This document shows positions 34,876 through 43,074 of a stretch of 64,000 nucleotides of DNA, one piece after another (the first letter of the stretch is position 1; every line of letters begins with the position of its first letter). The notes beneath the pieces are model-generated. The model ran no database searches. It was given only the letters and a program-made list of their open reading frames with translations, and was not told the origin of the DNA. This DNA comes from CAVVSD01 sp963750895 (GTDB taxonomy: Bacteria; Actinomycetota; Thermoleophilia; Solirubrobacterales; Solirubrobacteraceae). Made by a program: the position numbers and the translations under genes. The stretch is taken from NCBI GenBank assembly GCA_963750895.1, contig CAVVSD010000008.1:558001-622000 (forward strand), given 5' to 3'.

Positions 34876-34885
34876 CGCTCCGAGC

Positions 34886-35377
34886 TTAGTCCTCCGCGAG
34901 CTGGGCCCTGAGCTTGCGCAGCGCGCGGTACACGCGGCCCTCGACCGTGGTCAGCGGCTCGCCGAGCACCTTGGCCATCTCGGGGACCGTCATGTCCGCG
35001 CCGAACCGCAGCGCGACGGCCTCGCGCTCCTCGGAGCTCAGCGTCTCCAGCGCCTCCATGACCGTCGCACGCGCCTCGAAGCGCTCGAGCCCGCCGTCGC
35101 CGCCGACGAGCGCCGGGACGAGCGACGACTGGTACGCGCGCTCCTCGACCTCGCGCTTGCGGGCGCCGTCGCGCAGGAGGTTCGTGGCGATCGTGTAGAG
35201 CCACGCCTTCTCCGTCCCGCGGGCGCGGTCGAACAGCGAACGCTTGCGCAGCGCCCGCTCGAAGGTGTCGGCCACGAGGTCCTCCGCCAGCGCCCGATCT
35301 CCCGTGCGGTAGATCAGAAACTTGAGCAGCGGTTCCGCGTGCTCGTCAAAGAGACGATCAAGATCTTTTTCGAACAT
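34886..35377 (-). CDS. ECF-type RNA polymerase sigma factor
   Basis: A 163-residue sigma-70 family protein with region 2 (LFDEHAEPLLKFLIYRTGD, AEDLVADTFERAL) and region 4 (LSSEEREAVALRFGADMTVP then GEPLTTVEGRVYRALRKL), without regions 1 or 3, as in ECF factors. It lies head-to-head with the LPFTG membrane protein, which may be its membrane regulator. The ribosome site is weak. It lies within the exopolysaccharide locus, so the polymer genes may be in its regulon (inference). Confidence 0.92.
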   Translation of the reverse strand: MFEKDLDRLFDEHAEPLLKFLIYRTGDRALAEDLVADTFERALRKRSLFDRARGTEKAWLYTIATNLLRDGARKREVEERAYQSSLVPALVGGDGGLERFEARATVMEALETLSSEEREAVALRFGADMTVPEMAKVLGEPLTTVEGRVYRALRKLRAQLAED

Positions 35378-35414
35378 CGGTCAGGAAACCCGTCCGGCGA
35401 TCGTATCTGGGTTC

Positions 35415-36041
35415 ATGAGCAACGGCGAGAACCATCTCCCAGAGGAGCTCGAGGCGGTGGCGCACCGGATGCGCGCCGAGCGCCCCGAGGTCACTCCGCT
35501 GGAACTGGATGCTCTGCGCCGGACAGTCAACGCCCGCGTCGCGCGGGCAGGAACCCCACGGAGGGAACAGTCCATGAAGTCACGGATGGCGATTGTGGCG
35601 ATGCTCGTCTCGGGCCTCGTCATGAGCACTGCAGGCACGGGTCTGGCGGTCACCGGTCTCACCGACACCGACAGCGCAGCCGAGGGCCAGTACGGCCCGG
35701 TCATCACGACTCCGGCCCCCACCCCCACCACGGAGACCCCCGCGCCGGCACCGACGACGCTGGGCGGTCCGCAGGGTGAGGTCCAGGGCCAGGCGGAGAC
35801 CGGCACGACGCCGGCCCCCGCCCCCGCACCCACGCCTGAGAAGAAGAAGGCGTCGAAGCCCGCCACCGCGCCTGCGGCCGTCCCGGCCCCCGCGCAGGCA
35901 CCGCGCCAGGTCGTCGCGGCAGAGAGCGGCAGCGAGCTGCCGTTCACGGGCTTCTCGGCAATCCCGGTCTTGCTGGTGGGCCTCGGCCTGCTGGCTGGCG
36001 GTCTGGTCCTGCGTCGGCGCACCCGCGAGCACCGCGCCTGA
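35415..36041 (+). CDS. membrane protein with helical N-terminal cytoplasmic segment, Pro/Thr-rich stalk and LPFTG C-terminus
   Basis: 208 residues. The first 55 are charged and helical (LPEELEAVAHRMRAERP). A hydrophobic helix at about 57-77 follows, then a Pro/Thr/Ala-rich low-complexity stretch (about 95-170). The end is LPFTGFSAIPVLLVGLGLLAGG and a basic tail, the layout of a sortase sorting signal. The N-terminal segment resembles those found in proteins encoded beside ECF sigma factors, so it may bind the sigma factor (inference). Divergent from the sigma gene with only 37 bp between. TATCTG lies 5 nt before the ATG and no ribosome site is seen. Confidence 0.8.
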   Translation: MSNGENHLPEELEAVAHRMRAERPEVTPLELDALRRTVNARVARAGTPRREQSMKSRMAIVAMLVSGLVMSTAGTGLAVTGLTDTDSAAEGQYGPVITTPAPTPTTETPAPAPTTLGGPQGEVQGQAETGTTPAPAPAPTPEKKKASKPATAPAAVPAPAQAPRQVVAAESGSELPFTGFSAIPVLLVGLGLLAGGLVLRRRTREHRA

Positions 36042-36060
36042 GCACGAGGCATGCAGGACC

Positions 36061-36075
36061 GCTCCAGGATGGAGC
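36061..36075 (+). repeat. short hairpin GCTCC-N5-GGAGC
   Basis: First of four consecutive inverted repeats between the LPFTG gene and the convergent O-antigen ligase gene. Five-bp arms and a five-nt loop. Confidence 0.4.
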
Positions 36076-36080
36076 AACGG

Positions 36081-36102
36081 AGGCGGGCCCTAGGGCCCGC
36101 CT
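36081..36102 (+). terminator. intrinsic terminator of the LPFTG gene
   Basis: A perfect 10-bp stem (AGGCGGGCCC / GGGCCCGCCT) is followed by TCGTCGTTGTT. It lies 40 nt after the stop codon. The stem can also act for the opposite strand. Confidence 0.75.
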
Positions 36103-36114
36103 TCGTCGTTGTTG

Positions 36115-36133
36115 GGGACGGCTTCGCCGTCCC
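36115..36133. terminator. hairpin GGGACGGC-TTC-GCCGTCCC
   Basis: Perfect 8-bp stem with a three-base loop, directly after the first terminator. Probably part of a bidirectional termination zone, since the O-antigen ligase gene ends 62 bp away on the other strand. Confidence 0.55.
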
Positions 36134-36139
36134 TTGGCG

Positions 36140-36162
36140 GTTGTGTCGCAGGGCGACACAAC
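36140..36162. terminator. hairpin GTTGTGTCGC-AGG-GCGACACAAC
   Basis: Perfect 10-bp stem with loop AGG, the last of four inverted repeats. It is closest to the stop of the minus-strand O-antigen ligase gene and may end its transcript. Another role is possible because no T-run follows on that strand. Confidence 0.5.
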
Positions 36163-36195
36163 GCCGGGGTGTGGGTGTCCTCGGGCACATCGCGT

Positions 36196-38229
36196 CTACT
36201 GGGGCAGCGGGGCGGTGACCGACCGCTGCTTCCAGACCTCGGGGTCCGAGCTGTCGAAGCGCTCGAGCGCGTCGCGGGTGAGCTGCGAGAGCGGGTTCAT
36301 CTCGTGCGCGAGGCGGACGTCGGGGCGCGGGTCCTGCCCTGCCGCGGCCTTCGTCAGCGCGAGGCCGTAGCGGTAGGTCCAGTTGTCGGGGTCGCGCGAG
36401 ATCGCGGCCTGCATCGCCTGGATGCCGAGCTTCGGCTGGCCGATGCGCACGTCGCAGAAGCCGATCACGAGGAACGGCTCCGGCCGCACCGAGAGCGCGG
36501 AGTTCGCGTCGAGCGCGCTGTTCAGCGCGCCGGAGCAGTCGCCCGCGCGGAAGTCGCTGATGCCCTGCTGGATGCGCGCCTGCGACTGCGTGATGAGGGC
36601 GGGCGTGATGAGCAGGACCAGCACGCCGAGCCCCATGAGCAGGCGGGCGAGCTTCGTCGGGACCAGGCCGCTGGCGACCAGCGTGGGCCGCGCGAGCAGC
36701 GCGCCGCCGATGATGAGCACCCAGACCGTGACGACGGGCATCTCCCAGTCCCAGTCGATCCCGGCCCGCAGGGCCCACATGAGGATGATCGCCGCGCCGG
36801 CGGCGGCGATCGCGCGATCGGGGCCGCGGACACGGCTGACGGCGCCCCCGAGGAGCGTGAGCACGAGCGCGACGATGAGGAGGAGCCCCACGATGCCGAG
36901 CTCGCCGAGGACCTCGAGGTAGAGCGAGTGGCCGTCCTGGACGTCGAAGGCCTGGGGGCGGTCCTTGGCCCAGAGGTTCGAGTAGGTCCCGGCGCCGGTG
37001 CCGTGCAGGAAGGACTGCTCCGTCCCCTTCAGCGCGACCTTCCAGTGGTCGAGGCGACCGTTGTTGCCCAGCTCGGCGAGGCGCTCGCGGCTGCCGCCGG
37101 CGGGATCGACCTCGCCCGACTGGGTGAACTTCTTCCACTGGGTCTCGGCGGTGTCCTGCGCGCCGACGGCGACCCCGGCCACGACGAGCACGGCGACGAG
37201 CGCGCCCGCGATCGCGACCATGCGCCCGCGCGCGGGAAGACGGATCTCCAGCCCCTCGGCCCAGCGGTCCAGCCCGGCGAGCGCGAGGCGCAGGCCCGCG
37301 GCGAGCACCATGCAGGCGACGATGACGATCGCGGCCGTCCGGCCCTGGTCGACCGCGGTCGCCGTCGTGGGGTCGTCGGCGGCGAGGGCGTCGGCGCCCC
37401 AGCACACGACGACGGCGATGGCCGTCGCGGGTACGCCGGCGATCAGACCCGCGAGCGCGCCGCGCGGGCGCGCGAGGAGCAGGTAGGCGACGACGCCGAT
37501 CGGCACGACGAGGATCGCGCCGCGGGAGAACGTGAAGAAGACGGTGCACGCGAGCACCGGGAGTGCTGCGGCGGCGAGCACGCGGACGACGCGCGGCTCG
37601 CGCAGCGACGAGGTGAGATGCAGGCACGCGACCCAGCCCATCGCGCCGAGGAGGCCGAGCGTGTTCCAGTACGTGATCGGATAGCTCAGGCGGTCGGCCT
37701 GGAGCGTCGCGCGGATCGGCCACACGTCCGGCAGCACGCGGGTGATGAGGCCGACGCCGCAGATGACGAACGCTGCGGCGGCGAGGCCCCACAGGACACG
37801 ACGCGGGCCGCCGAGGCGGCCGGTCATCAGCCCGGCGGCGACGAGCACGAGGAGGTAGAGCAGCGACCGGTCGAACTCGATGAGCGCGCGGGACGTCGCG
37901 TCGGACCATCCGGCGGACATGAGCGTCCAGACCGCGTAGAGCGTGAGCGCACCGACCGCGACCGCGAGCGGGCCGCTCGCGGAGGCGAACGGGTGGTCGG
38001 CGGTCGTCAACCACACGAGCACGACGAGCCCGACGCCGATGGCCGCATATCCGACCGTGCCGGGGAAGAAGCCGCCCGCGTTGAAGGCGAGCCAGATGAC
38101 CAGCGCCATCGCGCCCGCGGGCGCCGTGAAGGGTGCGAGACGGCGTGCGAATCCCGCGCGCGCGGGGGTGTCCGCGGGTGGGGTGGGGGCGGGCAGGTCG
38201 GTGGCTTCGGTGGTCACGGAAGTTGTCAC
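36196..38229 (-). CDS. O-antigen ligase/polymerase family membrane protein with C-terminal TPR-like region
   Basis: A 677-residue protein with about 11-12 membrane helices and the Wzy_C-type periplasmic loop (GTGAGTYSNLWAKDR, DGHSLYLEVLGELG). A soluble C-terminal segment with TPR-like repeats (LSVRPEPFLVIGFCDVRIGQ...) follows. It would polymerise or ligate lipid-linked repeat units on the outer face of the membrane. GTG start. It is transcribed away from the main polysaccharide operon, sharing the divergent promoter region with the sugar transferase gene. Confidence 0.87.
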   Translation of the reverse strand: MTTSVTTEATDLPAPTPPADTPARAGFARRLAPFTAPAGAMALVIWLAFNAGGFFPGTVGYAAIGVGLVVLVWLTTADHPFASASGPLAVAVGALTLYAVWTLMSAGWSDATSRALIEFDRSLLYLLVLVAAGLMTGRLGGPRRVLWGLAAAAFVICGVGLITRVLPDVWPIRATLQADRLSYPITYWNTLGLLGAMGWVACLHLTSSLREPRVVRVLAAAALPVLACTVFFTFSRGAILVVPIGVVAYLLLARPRGALAGLIAGVPATAIAVVVCWGADALAADDPTTATAVDQGRTAAIVIVACMVLAAGLRLALAGLDRWAEGLEIRLPARGRMVAIAGALVAVLVVAGVAVGAQDTAETQWKKFTQSGEVDPAGGSRERLAELGNNGRLDHWKVALKGTEQSFLHGTGAGTYSNLWAKDRPQAFDVQDGHSLYLEVLGELGIVGLLLIVALVLTLLGGAVSRVRGPDRAIAAAGAAIILMWALRAGIDWDWEMPVVTVWVLIIGGALLARPTLVASGLVPTKLARLLMGLGVLVLLITPALITQSQARIQQGISDFRAGDCSGALNSALDANSALSVRPEPFLVIGFCDVRIGQPKLGIQAMQAAISRDPDNWTYRYGLALTKAAAGQDPRPDVRLAHEMNPLSQLTRDALERFDSSDPEVWKQRSVTAPLPQ

Positions 38230-38321
38230 GGGACACCTATCGGCAGGTGGCGGCCAAGAGGTGATACCTCCGTGATGCTCCGGAAAAGAGCCTAGATGCC
38301 GAAGCCAACCTCATACGGTCG

Positions 38322-38327
38322 TCTAAT
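38322..38327 (+). promoter_or_regulatory. putative -10 box (TCTAAT) of the exopolysaccharide operon
   Basis: Five of six to TATAAT, about 115 nt before the sugar transferase start. Its expected transcription start falls inside the inverted repeat that follows. Confidence 0.45.
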
Positions 38328-38330
38328 CGC

Positions 38331-38355
38331 TTGCGATCCGTCCATCGGGTCGCAA
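38331..38355 (+). promoter_or_regulatory. inverted repeat TTGCGATCCG-TCCAT-CGGGTCGCAA
   Basis: Ten-base arms, perfect but for one T/G wobble, lie in the divergent gap between the O-antigen ligase and sugar transferase genes. It could be an operator overlapping the transcription start or a leader hairpin with one G-U pair. No downstream T-run, so not a terminator. Confidence 0.55.
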
Positions 38356-38441
38356 ACATGGCAGTCGCCGCGTACACCGCCCACCCTTCCGCGTGGGCAG
38401 GCCCAATCCGGAGCATGACGCTCAGGAGGAACCCCCGCAGG

Positions 38442-39938
38442 ATGCGAACGAATCTGAAGGTGATGGAGAGCGCCGACGACATCGAGACGTCGGCGCAGGC
38501 TGGAGCGCTGGCCTCGCCGCTGCTCGAGGAGCAGCTCGCAGTCGAGACGGCGCGTGGTGCAGCACGGGCGAGCCTGCTTCGCCGCCTGCTGCTCATGTCC
38601 GACATCGTGGCGGCGATCATCGCCGGGATCGCCGGCGCCGTCGCCGGCGGCCTCGATCTCCCCCACGCCCTGGTCTTCGCGGCCATCGTCGCGGTGGCCT
38701 GGCCCGTGCTCGCCTTCATGGGCGGCCTCTACGCGGTCGACACGCTCGGCGCGTGGGCCAGCGGCATCCCGGAGATCGGCCGCCTCGCGGCGCTCGCCGT
38801 CTTCGCGAGCTGGCCGCTCGTCTTCACCGCCAACGCGCTCGGCGCCGGCGCCCCGATGGCCGCCGCGCTCGTCGCGGCACCGCTGGCCCTGCTGCTCGCG
38901 CTCGTCGGTCGCACGACGCTGCGCGGTGCCCTGCACCGCGCGAGCCCGCTGCGTCAGCGCACGCTCATCATCGGCTCCGGCCTCGTCGCCTCCCAGCTGC
39001 TCGACCGCCTGCGCCGCCACGGCGAGTACGGCCTCGACCCGATCGGCATCGTCGACGACGAGATCCACGACGACTTCGGGCTCGACGTCCCCGTCCTCGG
39101 CCGCTTCGACGACCTGCGCGACGTCCTGCGCCGCCACAACGTCGAGCGCGTGATGATCGCCTTCTCGCGCACGAGCCACGAGGAGCTCCTGGACGTGCTG
39201 CGCGCCTGCCGCGAGGAGCGCGTCGCGGTGGACATCGTCCCCCGCCTGTTCGAGTTCCTCGACGGCGCGAAGGCCATCGAGCAGATCGGCGGCATCCCGC
39301 TGCTGACGATCAGCGCCCCGCGCCTCTCGCGCGTCGCCAAGGCCGCCAAGCGCGTCCTCGACATCGCCGTCGCCGGCGGTCTCCTCATCGCGATGGCGCC
39401 GGTGCTGCTGCTCGTCGCACTCGCGATCAAGATCGAGTCCCGCGGTCCCGTGCTCTTCAGGCAGCCCCGCGCGGGCCTGCGCGGCACGCCGTTCATGGTC
39501 TTCAAGCTCCGCTCGATGTACGTGGACGCCGAGGCCCGCAAGGCCGAGCTGATGCGGCACAACGAGATGGAGGGCGGCGTGCTCTTCAAGGTCCAGCGCG
39601 ACCCGCGGATCACGCGGCTCGGCCGCTGGCTGCGCCGGCTGTCGATCGACGAGATGCCGCAGCTGCTGAACGTCCTTCGCGGCGAGATGAGCCTCGTCGG
39701 CCCCCGCCCGCTCGTGCTCCCCGAGAGCGCGCTGCTGGGGGACTCCTGGCATGCCCGCCGACTCGACCTTCGCCCCGGCCTCACGGGCCCGTGGCAGATC
39801 TCCGGCCGGTCCGACCTCACGGTGCAGGACATGGTGCGTTTGGACTACCAGTATGTGACAGGCTGGTCGTTGACGCGGGACCTGGAGATCCTGCTCGGTA
39901 CCGTCACGGTCGTCTTGAACGGGCGCGGCGCGTACTAG
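38442..39938 (+). CDS. polyprenyl-phosphate sugar phosphotransferase (exopolysaccharide priming glycosyltransferase)
   Basis: A 498-residue protein. An N-terminal helical membrane part is followed by a CoA-binding-like Rossmann domain (RTLIIGSGLVASQLLDRL) and the C-terminal bacterial sugar transferase domain with KRVLDIAVAGGLLIAMAP, FRQPRAGLRGTPFMVFKLRS and IDEMPQLLNVLRGEMSLVGP. It links the first sugar phosphate to undecaprenyl phosphate. Start choice is uncertain. ATG 38442 has AGGAGG 12 nt upstream; ATGs at 38415 and 38463 are also in frame. First gene of the forward polysaccharide operon. Confidence 0.92.
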   Translation: MRTNLKVMESADDIETSAQAGALASPLLEEQLAVETARGAARASLLRRLLLMSDIVAAIIAGIAGAVAGGLDLPHALVFAAIVAVAWPVLAFMGGLYAVDTLGAWASGIPEIGRLAALAVFASWPLVFTANALGAGAPMAAALVAAPLALLLALVGRTTLRGALHRASPLRQRTLIIGSGLVASQLLDRLRRHGEYGLDPIGIVDDEIHDDFGLDVPVLGRFDDLRDVLRRHNVERVMIAFSRTSHEELLDVLRACREERVAVDIVPRLFEFLDGAKAIEQIGGIPLLTISAPRLSRVAKAAKRVLDIAVAGGLLIAMAPVLLLVALAIKIESRGPVLFRQPRAGLRGTPFMVFKLRSMYVDAEARKAELMRHNEMEGGVLFKVQRDPRITRLGRWLRRLSIDEMPQLLNVLRGEMSLVGPRPLVLPESALLGDSWHARRLDLRPGLTGPWQISGRSDLTVQDMVRLDYQYVTGWSLTRDLEILLGTVTVVLNGRGAY

Positions 39939-39983
39939 CGCCCCGCTCCAGGCCCGCCCGCCGCCAGACAGAGGACAACCCCG

Positions 39984-41573
39984 ATGCCCGCCCAGTCGTC
40001 CCCCCGCCCACGCCGGGAGCAGCAGAAGCGTGAGCGAGACCGTCGTGACCGCCGCCCCACGCCGGCGATCTCGAACACGCTCACCGGACCTCCCGACGCC
40101 CCCGCGCCCGAGTCCACGCCGTTCGAGACGCTCCTGCGGATCATCCGCGTCCACAAGATCTGGGTCCTCCAGGGCCTGATCATCGTGCCGCTCGTCGTCA
40201 TGGCCTTCACCCTGACCCAGGGCAAGGAGTACACGGCGACGGCGAACCTGCTGTTCCGCGACGACACGACGCTGTCCACGGCGCAGGCGACGGGGAGCAT
40301 CTCCGACCCGACCCGCGTCGCGGCGACGAACGACGCGCTCATCGCGCTGCCGACGGTCGCCGGGCGGGCGGCCCGGATCGCAGGCGACGGCGTCACCGCC
40401 GGCGACGTGCGCACGGCCATCAACATCAGCTCCGGCCAGGAGAGCGACGTCGTCGAGATCAACGCGACGACGCCCGACCCCGAGCGTTCGGCGGCGATCG
40501 CCAACGCCTACGGCGCGGCGTACATCGCCTTCCGCAAGCAGACCGACCAGAAGCAGCTCCAGGACGCCATCGACCTGGCCTCGCGCCAGATCGAGGCGCT
40601 GCAGCCCAGCGAGCGCGACTCCGCGCAGGGCGAGCGGCTGCAGGAGAACCTCGACCAGCTGCGTCAGACCCAGGCGCTGCAGACCGGCAAGGCCGACCTC
40701 GTCCAGCGCGCGGCGCCGCCGGACTCGCCGTCCTCGCCGAACGTCAAGCGCAACCTGATCCTCGGCATCCTGCTCGGCGCGATCGTCGGCCTCGGCCTCG
40801 GCTACCTGCGCGACCGCCTCGACCAGACGCTGCACACGGCGGAGGACCTCGAGAGCGTCTACCGCCTCCCGGTGCTGGCCCGCGTGCCGAAGATGCGCCG
40901 CATCGGCCGGAAGATGAACCAGGAGGCCGAGGACGGCTTCGAGCTCGAGGCCTTCCGGACGCTGCGCGCCAACCTGCGCTACTTCAACGTCAGCGGCCGG
41001 CTGCAGTCGATCCTCGTGTCGAGCCCGATGCCGGGCGACGGCAAGTCGACCGTCGCGCGCTTCCTCGCCTCGACGATGGCGTCGATGGGCGACCGCGTCG
41101 TGCTCGTGGAGGCCGATCTCCACAAGCCCTCCTCGAGCATGCTGAACGGGAAGGCCCCGCAGGTCGGCCTGTCGTCGGTGCTCGGCGGCACGGAGCTGGA
41201 CGACGCGCTCGTCACGGTCCCGGTCCGCGTCGACGCGCAGACCGGCGAGCCGCGCGAGCTGACCCTGCTGCCCAGCGGCCCGATCCCGCCGAACGCCTTC
41301 GAGCTCCTCGAGAGCACCCGCATGGCGCGCGTGCTCGACCAGCTCGAGCGCGAGTTCGACGTGGTCATCGTCGACAGCCCCGCGCTGACGCACGTCAGCG
41401 ACGTGCGGGCGCTCGTCGGCGAGGTCTCCGGCGTCGTCATCGTCAGCGCCCTGAACCACACCACGCGGTCGGCCGCTCAGGACTTCCGCAAGCAGATCCA
41501 GCTGCTCGAGGGCAATGCCCTCGGCATCGTGGCGAACCTCGCCCCGTCGCCGCGCGGTGGCTACTACTACTGA
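39984..41573 (+). CDS. BY-kinase / Wzz-type chain-length determinant (Wzc-like)
   Basis: A 529-residue protein. A Wzz domain spans two membrane helices (about 53-75 and 255-275). The cytoplasmic P-loop kinase has Walker A SSPMPGDGKST near 350, Walker A' VLVEADLHKP and Walker B VVIVDSPA. The Tyr cluster is only the terminal YYY. It should phosphorylate itself on tyrosine and control chain length and export. The PHP phosphatase 5 kb upstream is the likely partner. The next gene starts inside its 3' end. Confidence 0.92.
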   Translation: MPAQSSPRPRREQQKRERDRRDRRPTPAISNTLTGPPDAPAPESTPFETLLRIIRVHKIWVLQGLIIVPLVVMAFTLTQGKEYTATANLLFRDDTTLSTAQATGSISDPTRVAATNDALIALPTVAGRAARIAGDGVTAGDVRTAINISSGQESDVVEINATTPDPERSAAIANAYGAAYIAFRKQTDQKQLQDAIDLASRQIEALQPSERDSAQGERLQENLDQLRQTQALQTGKADLVQRAAPPDSPSSPNVKRNLILGILLGAIVGLGLGYLRDRLDQTLHTAEDLESVYRLPVLARVPKMRRIGRKMNQEAEDGFELEAFRTLRANLRYFNVSGRLQSILVSSPMPGDGKSTVARFLASTMASMGDRVVLVEADLHKPSSSMLNGKAPQVGLSSVLGGTELDDALVTVPVRVDAQTGEPRELTLLPSGPIPPNAFELLESTRMARVLDQLEREFDVVIVDSPALTHVSDVRALVGEVSGVVIVSALNHTTRSAAQDFRKQIQLLEGNALGIVANLAPSPRGGYYY

Positions 41574-43074
41574 TCCGAAGCCCGCGGCCGAGGACGACGA
41601 GCGGCGCGGGCGGGGCATGGGCCTCGCCCAGAAGGTCGCTGTCAACTCGGCGTCGCAGGCCGCGAGCCAGCTCTTCGCGGCCCTCGCCGGGATCCTCAGC
41701 GTCGGCATCGCCGCGCGGTACCTCTCCGTCAACGAGTACGGCGAGGTCGTCACCGCCGTCGTCCTGACGTCGCTGCTCTACTTCGCCGCGGACTTCGGGA
41801 TCACCCCGACGGCCGCGCGGATGGTGGCGCGGGAGGGGGCCGACGAGGGGCGCATCCTGTCCGGCGCGTTCTGGGCCGGCGTGATGTTCAACGTCGCGAC
41901 CGTCGTCGGCATCTTCGTCATCAGCCAGGGGATCTACTCGGGCACCGACGACTCGACGACGCGCATCGCCGTCGTGATCCTGCTGTCGTCCTACCTGCTC
42001 AAGCCATGGGCGGGCGTGACGCGCGCCAAGGCGATCGTCCAGCAGCGGCAGTACCTGATGTCGCTGGCGAACGTGCTCTCGCGCATCGTCTCGCTCGTCA
42101 TCCTCGTCGTCGCGGTCCTGCTCGACCTCGGGCCGATCGCGATCGCCATCGGCTTCGCGACGGGAATGGTCATGGAGGACGTCTTCGCGCTGACGCTGCT
42201 GCGGCCGCGGCTCGGCGCGATCCCGAACCGCCAGAGCGGGCGCGTGCGCGAGGTCGTCGGCGCGGCCGTCCCGCTCGGGACGATCCTGGTCGTCAACGGC
42301 ATGTACTTCAAGACGCCGGCGCTGCTGCTGTCGGTCCTGGCCACCGACAAGGACGTCGCGTTGTACGGGGTCGCCTACAAGGCGTTCGAGGTCCTGTTCG
42401 CGTTGCCCAGCTTCGTGATGGTCACGCTCCTGCCCGAGCTCGCGCGGCTCGACGCGGGCGAACCGCGCTTCAACGCCATCGTCCAGAAGGCGTTCACGGC
42501 GATGACCCTGCTCTCCCTGCCGATCGTCGGCATGGCGCTGTGCGGCACCGAGATGATGGAGGTGCTCGGCGGCAGCCAGTACGGCGAGGCGGGCGGGCTG
42601 CTCGCGTTCATCCTCGCCGCCGTGACGCTCGCGTGCGTCCAGGGCGTCTTCGGCTACACGCTCGTCTCCCAGGGGCGCCAGGGCGTGCTGCTGAAGGTCT
42701 CGCTCACCGTCCTCGTGGTCAACGTCGCCGCGAACCTCATCCTCATCCCGACGCTCGGCCTCACCGGCGCGGGCATCGCGCTGCTCGCCAGCGAGGTCAC
42801 GTCGATCACCCTCACGATGATCGTGTACCGCGGCGTCGCCCCGCTCCCGCGGCTGCAGATGCCCGCGAAGGCGGCGCTGGCCGTCGGCGCGATGCTCGCC
42901 GCGACCTCCGTGCGGCTGCTGTTCGACTCGGCCATCATCGGCCTGGTGATCGCGGGCATCGCCGGCGTCACGGCGTACGGCGCGACGCTGCTCGTGCTCC
43001 ACGCCGTGCCCGACGACCTCCGGGCCGCGCTCGGCGGTCTCCTGCGCATCTCGCGGCCCCGGAGCACGGCGTGA
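41557..43074 (+). CDS. oligosaccharide flippase (Wzx-type, MOP superfamily)
   Basis: A polytopic membrane protein of about 505 residues with roughly 14 helices, typical of polysaccharide flippases (AVNSASQAASQLFAALAG near the start, then ARYLSVNEYGEVVTAVVL). It would flip undecaprenyl-linked repeat units across the membrane. The GTG start overlaps the kinase gene by 17 nt, and ATG 41617 (MGLAQKVAV) is an equally good alternative. Its stop overlaps the next start (GTGA), so the two are translationally coupled. Confidence 0.9.
   Translation: MATTTDPKPAAEDDERRGRGMGLAQKVAVNSASQAASQLFAALAGILSVGIAARYLSVNEYGEVVTAVVLTSLLYFAADFGITPTAARMVAREGADEGRILSGAFWAGVMFNVATVVGIFVISQGIYSGTDDSTTRIAVVILLSSYLLKPWAGVTRAKAIVQQRQYLMSLANVLSRIVSLVILVVAVLLDLGPIAIAIGFATGMVMEDVFALTLLRPRLGAIPNRQSGRVREVVGAAVPLGTILVVNGMYFKTPALLLSVLATDKDVALYGVAYKAFEVLFALPSFVMVTLLPELARLDAGEPRFNAIVQKAFTAMTLLSLPIVGMALCGTEMMEVLGGSQYGEAGGLLAFILAAVTLACVQGVFGYTLVSQGRQGVLLKVSLTVLVVNVAANLILIPTLGLTGAGIALLASEVTSITLTMIVYRGVAPLPRLQMPAKAALAVGAMLAATSVRLLFDSAIIGLVIAGIAGVTAYGATLLVLHAVPDDLRAALGGLLRISRPRSTA

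Noticed and set aside
35384..35406. ECF-type autoregulatory promoter (GGAAAC ... CGTAT) before the LPFTG gene
   Set aside because: Start-to-start distance is 18 bp, shorter than the usual 21-23 bp of ECF promoters, so the match is not convincing.
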